From the NCBI GenBank assembly GCA_050305515.1, contig JBNLFL010000025.1, positions 160,186-224,185 of the forward strand: a stretch of 64,000 nucleotides of DNA, in the 5' to 3' direction. Below, piece after piece: positions 42,517 to 49,757 of the stretch. Numbering within the stretch: position 1 is the first letter of the stretch; every line of letters begins with the position of its first letter. The position numbers and the translations under genes are program-made. Source of the stretch: JAFGUB01 sp050305515. GTDB lineage: Bacteria > Campylobacterota > Campylobacteria > Campylobacterales > Sulfurimonadaceae. The notes under the pieces are model-generated. The model saw nothing but the letters and a program-made list of their open reading frames with translations, did no database searches and had not been told where the DNA came from.

Positions 42517-43707
42517 TCATGTCAGAGAGGTTGTCTGATGCAGCTTGATCATCTCGATGTAAAAATCGCGCTCGGAGTGGCTTTCCAGCAGACCACTGTG
42601 CGGCATCAGGTCGTTGTAGAGTTTTTCGATATTTTCAAAGCGGTTGGGATACATTTCGCTCAAAATGATTGCGGAGAGCTCTTTGCGCACCAAAACGGCC
42701 GGCGGGAGGATTCCCAGTTTGAAAAGCTGCAAAATGGAATCGGATGAATAAGAGATGTGATGATGCTGCCCGTGCGGACAGGTATGCGTGCTCACCAGCG
42801 TGGTGCATTCATTACAGTAAACATACTCACTCGCAATATTGATCTGAATATCGATGCCCTTCATCTGTTCGAGCAGGGAGCGATCGAGTGAACGGTCGTA
42901 ATAAAGGTTGACCCCGGCATGGTTCTGTCCGATTTTCAAAATATTGCAACCGTAGTTTTTGGCGATGATGGCATCAAGAATGATCTCATTGTAGCCTCCG
43001 AAAATGTAGCTGCTCTCCAGAGGCACGACAACGACACGGTTCTTTGGCAGGAAATAGTGGATGAAATACTCTAAAACCTTGACACGCAGATCGTAGCTCA
43101 GATCGGCATTATGATAGGGCTTGAGCAGGAAAATGACCAGCAGGTCCGTCTTCTCAAGTGTCTGTCGTATCAGGCGTTCATGGGCACGGTGAAAAGGATT
43201 GGCCGCCATGACAATGGCGGTCGTATTTTTGGCATTGGTCGTCGCCTTGGCATCTTCGACGAGCTGTTTGCTGCGAAGCAGTTCTTCATGTTCGATCGTG
43301 AAGTTTCCGCTGACGGCATAGCGGCCGATGCGCTCGAAGTTGCTCAAAATACCGGGATGGTTGATATCATCCGTTCCGTACATGGTCAGAAGCCGTTTTT
43401 TGGCATCGATTTCGAAAACTTCGTCCACACAGAGCTCACCGACTTTTTCGCGGTTGCAGACAAGATCGAGAATCTCTCCCGTCGTGGTTGAGGTCAATAC
43501 CTCTTCATTGACTTTGCCGTTGGGAGCGAGCAGGAACGGGAAGGGGAAGCTGATGCCGTCAACCAGTTTGCTTTCGCACATGGCTTTCATCTGCGCTTCG
43601 TTCATAAGCTCCGTAACAGGGTAAAGCAGACCCGCTTTGAGCAGTCCCAGTGCCGAAATGGCCTGTTCATCAATGAACAGGGCTCTATTTTTTCTTGACG
43701 ATGCCAT
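42517..43707 (-). CDS. sat: Sulfate adenylyltransferase (ATP sulfurylase)-like, 396 aa
   Basis: The nucleotide-binding motif NPFHRAHERLI (about residue 170; compare N-P-x-H-R-A-H-E) and the IGQNHAGVN motif (compare G-R-D-H-A-G) define the homo-oligomeric ATP sulfurylase family. A C-rich segment (CNECTTLVSTHTCPHG, about 305-320) fits the zinc site of Sat-type enzymes. In a sulfur oxidiser it could make ATP and sulfate from APS or act in assimilation. The 5' end overlaps the HP1021-like gene by 23 bases. Direction of the reaction cannot be told from sequence. Confidence 0.82.
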   Translation of the reverse strand: MASSRKNRALFIDEQAISALGLLKAGLLYPVTELMNEAQMKAMCESKLVDGISFPFPFLLAPNGKVNEEVLTSTTTGEILDLVCNREKVGELCVDEVFEIDAKKRLLTMYGTDDINHPGILSNFERIGRYAVSGNFTIEHEELLRSKQLVEDAKATTNAKNTTAIVMAANPFHRAHERLIRQTLEKTDLLVIFLLKPYHNADLSYDLRVKVLEYFIHYFLPKNRVVVVPLESSYIFGGYNEIILDAIIAKNYGCNILKIGQNHAGVNLYYDRSLDRSLLEQMKGIDIQINIASEYVYCNECTTLVSTHTCPHGQHHHISYSSDSILQLFKLGILPPAVLVRKELSAIILSEMYPNRFENIEKLYNDLMPHSGLLESHSERDFYIEMIKLHQTTSLT

Positions 43708-44572
43708 ATTTCTTTCTCTTTTCCCAAAGACTTTTACGCGAGATTCCCAGTTTTTTTGAAAGTTCGGTATCGGGGAATTTGTGCTGGTAATTCAGAACGA
43801 TATATTTAACGTAATCTTCAATAGGGAGAATGTCACCCTGTTCAAATAGCTGGTTGTGGCTCTTGAGCTCTACGACGCGGTAATCGACATCGGTGATTTT
43901 TTCCGTACTGGCGACAATCACCTGACGGTTGGCGATCAGATTGAAGAATGTCGGATAATCGCTCTTCTTAAGCGCCTGAAAATCGGTGATGTAGATGATT
44001 GCCGAAGGTGCGACCGTAGTAATCTGGTGCAGTGCGTCGATAGAGGTGAGTGAAATGAAGTAGAGCGTACGTTTACGCTCAGCCGCGTATTTAAACGCGA
44101 AGGCGTCGCTCTGCTTCTGATTGTTGCTGGAGATGAAAAGCGGCAGGGTCGCAGAAGCGAGTTCGCTGTCGATGGCGACATTATTGAAGGTATGGTTGAG
44201 ATAGCGCTCATAGGTTGAGCTGAGGCGCTTGAGACGCTCATAATCCTGAAAGTGATCGATCTTCCGGATGAGATCTTCAATCATAAACGGCTTCTGAATG
44301 TAGTCTTTTGCTCCGGCACTGAGCGGTTTGGAAACGGTATCGTTGGAAATATAGGAGACCATCAAAATGATGACGGAATCTTTGTAGGCGTCGATGATAG
44401 GGTAAAAATCCTGACCGTTGATGTTGGTTGAGAGCAGGACGACATCGTAGGCGGTTCCCTTGAAGGCATCCTTGATGCTGCTGTAGTTGTCACACTGGTG
44501 CCCCAGTTCGGTCAGTTTGGCTGAGATGCTCTGAGCCAGATAGATCTCGTTTTCTAAAATCAGTATTCTCAT
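43685..44572 (-). CDS. Orphan atypical response regulator (HP1021/Cj1608-like), 295 aa
   Basis: An N-terminal receiver fold (about 1-120) has the early acidic residue (LENEIYLA) and the late Lys (YIQKPF), but the phosphoacceptor Asp is replaced: DVVLLSTNI has Ser. A middle domain is followed by a C-terminal Fis-type helix-turn-helix (LSKKLGISRKSLWEKRKKYG). HP1021 in Helicobacter and Cj1608 in Campylobacter have this architecture, bind oriC and control many genes independently of phosphorylation. Neighbours ispDF upstream (4-base overlap) and sat downstream match the Campylobacter order. Confidence 0.85.
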   Translation of the reverse strand: MRILILENEIYLAQSISAKLTELGHQCDNYSSIKDAFKGTAYDVVLLSTNINGQDFYPIIDAYKDSVIILMVSYISNDTVSKPLSAGAKDYIQKPFMIEDLIRKIDHFQDYERLKRLSSTYERYLNHTFNNVAIDSELASATLPLFISSNNQKQSDAFAFKYAAERKRTLYFISLTSIDALHQITTVAPSAIIYITDFQALKKSDYPTFFNLIANRQVIVASTEKITDVDYRVVELKSHNQLFEQGDILPIEDYVKYIVLNYQHKFPDTELSKKLGISRKSLWEKRKKYGIVKKK

Positions 44573-45690
44573 TGTTGTGTCCAGTCAAAATAGTGTAATG
44601 AGGCTGTGGCCATAACGCCAACGCCCTCTTCGCGGCCGATAAAACCGAGTTTTTCCGTTGTAGTCGCCTTGATGTTGACCCGACCCGGTGTGAGGCCGAG
44701 CAGGGAGGCAAGCACGTGACGCATCTCCTGTTTGTAAGCTCCAAGACGCGGTGTCTGCGCCATGATGGTCAGATCAACATTGGTGATGCCGAATCCGAAA
44801 GCATACAACTTTTCTACCGTTACATGTAAGAGTTCTTTGGAATCGATGCCTTTATAACGGTTATCGCTGTCGGGAAAGAGCATTCCGATGTCGCCCATGC
44901 CGGCAGCTCCCAGCAAGGCGTCAATGAGCGCATGAATGGCAACATCGCCGTCGCTGTGGGCCCTGAAGCCGAAAGGTGCGTCGATGTTCACACCGCCGAG
45001 GACCATCGGCTTTCCGGCCTCAAAGGCATGGACGTCAAAGCCGTTTCCTACGAGGGTAGCCGAGGCGGGGGCTTGCAAACAGGAAAGCCGCAGCAGGTCG
45101 TGGGCATAGGTGATTTTGTGCGCTTCTTCATCACCCGGAACAATCAGGCGCGTTCCGCCCGAGGCAACGATGGCACTGCTTTCATCGGTAAAAAGGGTGT
45201 CGGTATCGAGTGCCTTGCGAAGCGCGTCAGTTCGGGAGAGCTGCGGCGTCTGAATGCGCATCACCGCATTGCGGTCGATGGTTTCGTTTTCATAGACGAT
45301 GGTGTCGGTACTCGAAAGTGCCGGTACGATCACATCGGCATCGTCGGCATGGGCTATGAGACGTTCAAGCAGTTCCATGTCAATGCAGGCGCGGGCAATG
45401 TCGGTAACCATCACATGGCGTGTCTCGACCTGAGTCAGCGCATGGCGCAGCGACTCCTGCCGGCTGCTGCCGCCTGCGACAATACTCAGGGGTGAAAGCA
45501 TCTGCATAAATGCGACTTCATCGGGATGGGCGGTAATGATAATTTCTTTAAAAAAATCACTTTTCTTGAGTCTATTGGTAACAAAAAGCCATAGCGGATC
45601 ATGACCAATACGCAACCACTGTTTTTTCACAGGAAGTTTAAAACGACTCGAATCACCCGCAGCGAGCAGGATCAGCGTTAAATCAGACAA
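44569..45690 (-). CDS. ispDF: Bifunctional IspD-IspF isoprenoid enzyme, 373 aa
   Basis: Two MEP-pathway steps in one chain. IspD part (about 1-205): LILLAAGDSSRFKLPVKKQW (CTP loop) and GGSSRQESLRHAL, VTDIARACI. IspF part (about 213-370): GNGFDVHAFEAGKPMVLGGV (zinc Asp and His), HSDGDVAIHALIDALLGAAG, DIGMLFPDSD and KATTTEKLGFIGREEGVGVMA. The fusion is typical of Campylobacterota. Contains TTACATGTAA (44820), read Leu-His-Val-Thr. Divergent from thiC. Confidence 0.96.
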   Translation of the reverse strand: MSDLTLILLAAGDSSRFKLPVKKQWLRIGHDPLWLFVTNRLKKSDFFKEIIITAHPDEVAFMQMLSPLSIVAGGSSRQESLRHALTQVETRHVMVTDIARACIDMELLERLIAHADDADVIVPALSSTDTIVYENETIDRNAVMRIQTPQLSRTDALRKALDTDTLFTDESSAIVASGGTRLIVPGDEEAHKITYAHDLLRLSCLQAPASATLVGNGFDVHAFEAGKPMVLGGVNIDAPFGFRAHSDGDVAIHALIDALLGAAGMGDIGMLFPDSDNRYKGIDSKELLHVTVEKLYAFGFGITNVDLTIMAQTPRLGAYKQEMRHVLASLLGLTPGRVNIKATTTEKLGFIGREEGVGVMATASLHYFDWTQQ

Positions 45691-45867
45691 ATTTTCTCCT
45701 GTTTACGGAAAACTGTTACGAAATTATACACCAAAAAGCTTTTTTTTATCTTGTTTGTGTACCATTTCGGATACTCGAACCACGTCTTAAAAAAATTTGA
45801 AAATATCGGGTGAACTTTTTTGAAAGGTCTGTTTTTTGGTCAAGCTTAATATATTACGCGAAAGATA

Positions 45868-45899
45868 CCGGCTGACGGCATTTCAAAAATCGGCGCCGG
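45868..45899 (+). promoter_or_regulatory. Hairpin in the thiC leader
   Basis: CCGGC (45868-45872) can pair with GCCGG (45895-45899), a few bases upstream of the thiC ribosome site (AAGGAGA). The leader lacks the conserved CTGAGA and CTGATC-type blocks of a TPP riboswitch. The 226-base divergent gap otherwise holds T-rich runs and no gene that I can support. Confidence 0.35.
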
Positions 45900-45916
45900 A
45901 GTTTTAAGGAGATATT

Positions 45917-47287
45917 ATGAGAGCTTCTTGGGTTGAAAAACGCAAAAATGACAGCGTGCGTACCCAGATGTATTATGCCAAACAGGGGATCATTACCGAA
46001 GAGATGGCCTATGTCGCCAAGATCGAAGATCTGGACCCCGAACTGGTACGCAGCGAGATTGCACGGGGCCGTCTGATTATCCCGGCCAACGTCAATCACA
46101 CCTCACTTGAACCCATGGCAATCGGTATTGCGGCACGCTGCAAGATCAATGCCAATATCGGTTCTTCCGCACTTGCGTCTGACATACAGGGCGAGATTGA
46201 AAAAGTGCAGGTTTCACAGCACTATAAAGCGGATACGGCCATGGACCTCTCCACCGGCGGTGATCTTGACGAGATCCGAAAAGCGGTTATCGCCAATTCG
46301 AAAATTCCCATCGGTACGGTTCCCATTTACCAGATTCTGCACGACGTGAACAACAAGATCGAGGATCTCAGCATTGAAAAGATGCTTGAAGTGCTTGAGC
46401 GTCAGGCGCAGCAGGGGGTGAGCTACTTTACCATTCATGCGGGTTTCCTGCTTGAGACCATGCCCAAAGTGGCCAAACGCAAAATGGGTATCGTCAGCCG
46501 CGGCGGAAGCCTGATGGCGGCGTGGATGATGCACTATCACCGCGAGAATCCTTTTTATACGGCATACGATGACATTCTTGACATCTGCGCCCGCTATGAC
46601 GTGTCGCTCTCTCTGGGCGATTCACTCCGTCCGGGATGTCTGGCCGATGCCAGTGACGATGCCCAGCTGGGCGAGCTGAAGGTTCTGGGAGAGCTCACCC
46701 TGCGTGCCTGGGAGAAAAACGTTCAGGTTATGATTGAAGGGCCGGGTCACGTGCCGCTCAATCAGATTGAACGCAACATGAAGATTCAGCGCGAACTCTG
46801 CCACGAAGCACCATTTTACATTCTGGGACCGCTAGTGACTGACATTGCGGCGGGGTACGACCATATTAGCTCCGCTATCGGTGCTGCCGTGGGTGGATGG
46901 CACGGCGCTTCCATGCTCTGTTACGTCACACCCAAAGAGCACCTTGGCCTGCCTAATGCGAACGATGTCCGCGAAGGGATCATCGCCTATAAAATTGCGG
47001 CGCATGCGGCAGACATCGCCCGCGGCCGCAAAGGCGCGCGCGATATTGACGACGAGATGAGCGACGCCCGTTACGCCTTTGACTGGGAAAAACAGTTTGA
47101 ACTGGCACTCGATAGCGAACGTGCCCGTGAGTACCATGATGAGACCCTACCGCAGGATGTCTTCAAAGAGGCGGAGTTCTGCTCCATGTGTGGACCGAAA
47201 TTCTGCTCCTACAAGATCACGCAGGAAATTATGGAAAACCCCGAAGCAATCGCAAAGATTGCGGCTGAAGCCAAAAGCGCCAGCTAA
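45917..47287 (+). CDS. thiC: Phosphomethylpyrimidine synthase (radical SAM), 456 aa
   Basis: Converts AIR to HMP-phosphate for thiamine. Signature regions: IPANVNHTSLEPMAIG, VSQHYKADTAMDLSTGGD, MIEGPGHVPLNQIERN and the C-terminal radical-SAM cluster CSMCGPKFC (C-x2-C-x4-C). The length is of the short bacterial type lacking the N-terminal extension of E. coli ThiC. Clear AAGGAGA ribosome site. Confidence 0.95.
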   Translation: MRASWVEKRKNDSVRTQMYYAKQGIITEEMAYVAKIEDLDPELVRSEIARGRLIIPANVNHTSLEPMAIGIAARCKINANIGSSALASDIQGEIEKVQVSQHYKADTAMDLSTGGDLDEIRKAVIANSKIPIGTVPIYQILHDVNNKIEDLSIEKMLEVLERQAQQGVSYFTIHAGFLLETMPKVAKRKMGIVSRGGSLMAAWMMHYHRENPFYTAYDDILDICARYDVSLSLGDSLRPGCLADASDDAQLGELKVLGELTLRAWEKNVQVMIEGPGHVPLNQIERNMKIQRELCHEAPFYILGPLVTDIAAGYDHISSAIGAAVGGWHGASMLCYVTPKEHLGLPNANDVREGIIAYKIAAHAADIARGRKGARDIDDEMSDARYAFDWEKQFELALDSERAREYHDETLPQDVFKEAEFCSMCGPKFCSYKITQEIMENPEAIAKIAAEAKSAS

Positions 47288-47291
47288 ATCA

Positions 47292-47301
47292 TTACATGTA
47301 A
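47292..47301. repeat. TTACATGTAA between thiC and mrp
   Basis: Exact palindrome in the 23-base thiC-mrp gap, 4 bases after the thiC stop and directly followed by AAGGAT, the mrp ribosome site. Confidence 0.95.
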
Positions 47302-47310
47302 AGGATAGAT

Positions 47311-48480
47311 ATGACAAAAGAACTTGTTGAAAATGCTCTGAAAAAAGTGACCTATCCCGGCTTTACGAAAGATATCGTAACGTTCGGATTTGTCAAGGAC
47401 ATCGCCATCGACGGCGGCGCCGTTTCGGTAACGGTCGAGATTACATCGAGTGCGCCGGAAGTCGCACACCAGATCACCATGGAAGCGACCGAAGAGCTTA
47501 AACGTGCCGGTGCAACCAGTGTCAACGTGAACATTAATGCTCCAAAGATTCCGCGCGAGAGTTCGTCAAAAGGCAAAAACATTGCGCCGCACGTGAAAAA
47601 CTTCGTGATGATCAGCTCCGGCAAGGGCGGTGTGGGCAAATCCACATCATCCGTCAACCTCGCGGTGGCGCTGGCCATGCAGGGCAAAAAAGTGGGTCTG
47701 CTTGACGCAGACATTTACGGGCCGAACATTCCGCGAATGATGGGTGTTGAAGATGTCAAACCCGAAATCGAAGGCAACAAAGTACTTCCGATCAAAGCCT
47801 ACGGCATCGAGATGATGTCCATGGGGTCGCTGATGGAAGAGGGCCAATCGCTTATCTGGCGCGGATCGATGATCATGAAAGCCATTGAGCAGTTCCTGCG
47901 CGATATCCTCTGGTCGGATCTGGACGTTCTGGTCATCGACATGCCTCCGGGAACCGGTGACGCGCAGCTCACACTCGCACAGAGTGTTCCGGTAACGCTC
48001 GGTGTCACGGTGACAACGCCGCAGATGGTCTCACTCGATGATTCCAAACGTTCGCTCGACATGTTTAAAAAACTCCACATTCCCATTGCAGGGATTATCG
48101 AGAACATGAGCGGCTTCATTGCACCGGATACCGGCGTGGAGTATGACATCTTCGGCATGGGCACCACACAGCCGATGGCCGATCAGTTCGATACCAAGAT
48201 TCTGGCACGCATTCCCATCGAGCCTTCCATCCGTCAGGGCGGTGACAGCGGTAAACCGATTGTCTATTTTGCTCCAGAGTCCGAAACGGCCAAACGCTAC
48301 ATGGCTGCCGCTGAAGATATGTGGGCGCAGATCGAAAAGATCAACGAAGAGGGCGGCGTGGACAATCAGGCCATTCAGCCTACCACACCTCCGGGCGTCT
48401 CCGCCTGCTCGACACCGCAACAGCAGCCTCAGGCAAAAACTGCCGAAGAGAGCTGCGGTACAGGCTGCGGCTGTCATTAA
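47311..48480 (+). CDS. mrp: Mrp/ApbC-type iron-sulfur carrier ATPase, 389 aa
   Basis: An N-terminal DUF59/MIP18-like domain (about 1-90) is fused to a P-loop NTPase with the deviant Walker A SSGKGGVGKSTSSVNLA (about 107-123), VIDMPPGTGDAQL (Walker B) and a C-x-x-C-lacking middle. The C-terminal tail is Cys-rich (ACSTPQQQPQ and then SCGTGCGCH). Mrp proteins assemble or deliver [4Fe-4S] clusters, useful for the many FeS enzymes here. Ends in a palindrome-built hairpin. The canonical CxxC of the ApbC core is not obvious, so the tail may take its place. Confidence 0.9.
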   Translation: MTKELVENALKKVTYPGFTKDIVTFGFVKDIAIDGGAVSVTVEITSSAPEVAHQITMEATEELKRAGATSVNVNINAPKIPRESSSKGKNIAPHVKNFVMISSGKGGVGKSTSSVNLAVALAMQGKKVGLLDADIYGPNIPRMMGVEDVKPEIEGNKVLPIKAYGIEMMSMGSLMEEGQSLIWRGSMIMKAIEQFLRDILWSDLDVLVIDMPPGTGDAQLTLAQSVPVTLGVTVTTPQMVSLDDSKRSLDMFKKLHIPIAGIIENMSGFIAPDTGVEYDIFGMGTTQPMADQFDTKILARIPIEPSIRQGGDSGKPIVYFAPESETAKRYMAAAEDMWAQIEKINEEGGVDNQAIQPTTPPGVSACSTPQQQPQAKTAEESCGTGCGCH

Positions 48481-48486
48481 CCTCTC

Positions 48487-48516
48487 GGCTTACATGTAAC
48501 GCTTTACATGTAAGCC
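48487..48516 (+). terminator. Terminator-like hairpin built from two TTACATGTAA copies
   Basis: GGC-TTACATGTAA (48487-48499) and TTACATGTAA-GCC (48504-48513 plus 48514-48516) form a perfect 13-bp stem with a CGCT loop, 7 bases after the mrp stop, followed by TTTATAAAAA. Both palindromes are exact. A terminator assembled from a closely spaced inverted pair is the arrangement known for uptake sequences in Neisseria and Haemophilus; here the unit itself is a palindrome. Confidence 0.75.
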
Positions 48517-48542
48517 TTTATAAAAATCCAACGAATACAAAC

Positions 48543-48893
48543 TCAGTCAAAGACTGATGAAAAATTGAAATCGGGCCATTCGAGCCATGACAACTCCGCA
48601 TCAAACCAGGAAGGCGAGCTATTGTCGGTCAAAGCGGAAGCCATTTCCGATCTCATAGCGGTATAGTCGCATACTTCGCCTGTCGATTGATGATAGGCAT
48701 CAAATTCTCCGGGTGACACGTACAGGCACATGGCCCAGCAATGCCAGTCAACCGCAGACGCTGTTTTTGCCGCATTTTGCACTTCCGGGACTGAGTAGTA
48801 CTTTTTTTTGCCGTAATTTTTTACCAGAATCTTTCCTACCGATTCAGCATAGGCCTTTTTGTCTTTTGGCGGGTTTGCACAGGATGCTGCCAT
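48543..48893 (-). CDS. Hypothetical protein, 116 aa
   Basis: A cytoplasmic-looking protein with several Cys and Trp (DWHCWAMCLYV, CDYTAM, WLEWPDF) and no signal peptide. GGAAACAA before the ATG is a reasonable ribosome site. I do not recognise the family. It lies in a short accessory stretch between mrp and glmS together with another hypothetical, with five palindrome copies in or around it. Confidence 0.6.
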   Translation of the reverse strand: MAASCANPPKDKKAYAESVGKILVKNYGKKKYYSVPEVQNAAKTASAVDWHCWAMCLYVSPGEFDAYHQSTGEVCDYTAMRSEMASALTDNSSPSWFDAELSWLEWPDFNFSSVFD

Positions 48894-48917
48894 TTGTTTC
48901 CTTTTTTTGATGTGGTT

Positions 48918-48927
48918 TTACATGTAA
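48918..48927. repeat. TTACATGTAA upstream of the 116-aa hypothetical gene
   Basis: Exact palindrome 25 bases upstream of the start of the minus-strand gene, beside TATATATA that could be its -10 box. The rest of 48894-49127 is AT-rich with no supportable gene. Confidence 0.95.
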
Positions 48928-49127
48928 GCATATATATATTCATTTCCAATAGAGATATTTGGAATGGAGAAGAGGTATTGGTATTACTTGAACTCTTTTT
49001 CTCTTTTCTATGGAAAACATGAATGAGCATTGTGCTGATCAGAACGCTTTTCTGTAATACACCTGTATGCTCGATGTTGTCATTTTGTCAATGAGTTTTT
49101 CAATTTCCTGTTCGCTACTTTTATAGT

Positions 49128-49607
49128 TTATTTCCCCATGATAAATCGTAAAGGTTCATCACTATGGCATTTACCATAAAAATTTATATCCACGCCACCA
49201 TCATTTGGAAACTGGGTTAATACTACTGATAATCCAGATGTTTTATCTTTTCTTTTTGATAATTGATCTTGAAATATCCATACTTCATAAAACACAGGAG
49301 GTTTATGTGAAACAACACGTGTTTCAACCAGATCATTTTGCTCAAACCCACAATTTTGTTTAAATGCTTGCAATATGTCAGAATAAAGTCTTATTGAGTT
49401 TAATGCAATACTTCTTCCTTTTTCTCCAGCCCAGTTCGATTCATAAAAATCTGAATCTTGAGTGGATATCGTTTTATATAGTCTCGTTGGCATTTTTTGT
49501 TTTTCAAAGGTTTGATTTTGAACAGTCATTTGGTTAGTAGTACTACTAACGCAGCCATTCATTATGAAACCTAATATTGTTAAGCCAACAACTGTTTTAT
49601 TTATCAT
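49128..49607 (-). CDS. Hypothetical lipoprotein, AT-rich gene, 159 aa
   Basis: MINKTVVGLTILGFIMNGCVSS is a lipoprotein signal (lipobox I-M-N-G-C, Cys19). The mature part has two later Cys (about 89 and 147) and no motif I know. The gene is clearly richer in A and T than the flanking mrp and glmS, with many AAA, AAT and ATA codons, which suggests recent acquisition. AAGGAGAC precedes the ATG. No partner genes nearby. Confidence 0.65.
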   Translation of the reverse strand: MINKTVVGLTILGFIMNGCVSSTTNQMTVQNQTFEKQKMPTRLYKTISTQDSDFYESNWAGEKGRSIALNSIRLYSDILQAFKQNCGFEQNDLVETRVVSHKPPVFYEVWIFQDQLSKRKDKTSGLSVVLTQFPNDGGVDINFYGKCHSDEPLRFIMGK

Positions 49608-49691
49608 TTGAAGTCTCCTTATGAACTTAAAATTTCACAAAATGAAATATTTTCAGAGATTTTACGCTCTTTTTCTTGAAATTATTTCTCT

Positions 49692-49701
49692 TTACATGTA
49701 A
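49692..49701. repeat. TTACATGTAA extended to a 14-bp perfect palindrome, glmS side
   Basis: CTTTACATGTAAAG (49690-49703) is a perfect 14-bp palindrome in the 150-base gap between glmS (3' end) and the AT-rich lipoprotein gene. It lies too far from either start to be a -35 element. Confidence 0.95.
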
Positions 49702-49757
49702 AGCGCGGGAAAAGGTGTGTCAGGTGTTGGTATAAGAGGTAGTGGAGAAGGTCGCCC

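Noticed and set aside
45760..45790. tRNA-like T-loop on the minus strand (GGTTCGAGTATCC)
   Set aside because: No acceptor stem, D-arm or anticodon arm can be formed around it.
45691..45916. TPP riboswitch upstream of thiC
   Set aside because: The conserved CTGAGA and CTGATC-type blocks are missing; only a short GC hairpin next to the ribosome site is seen.
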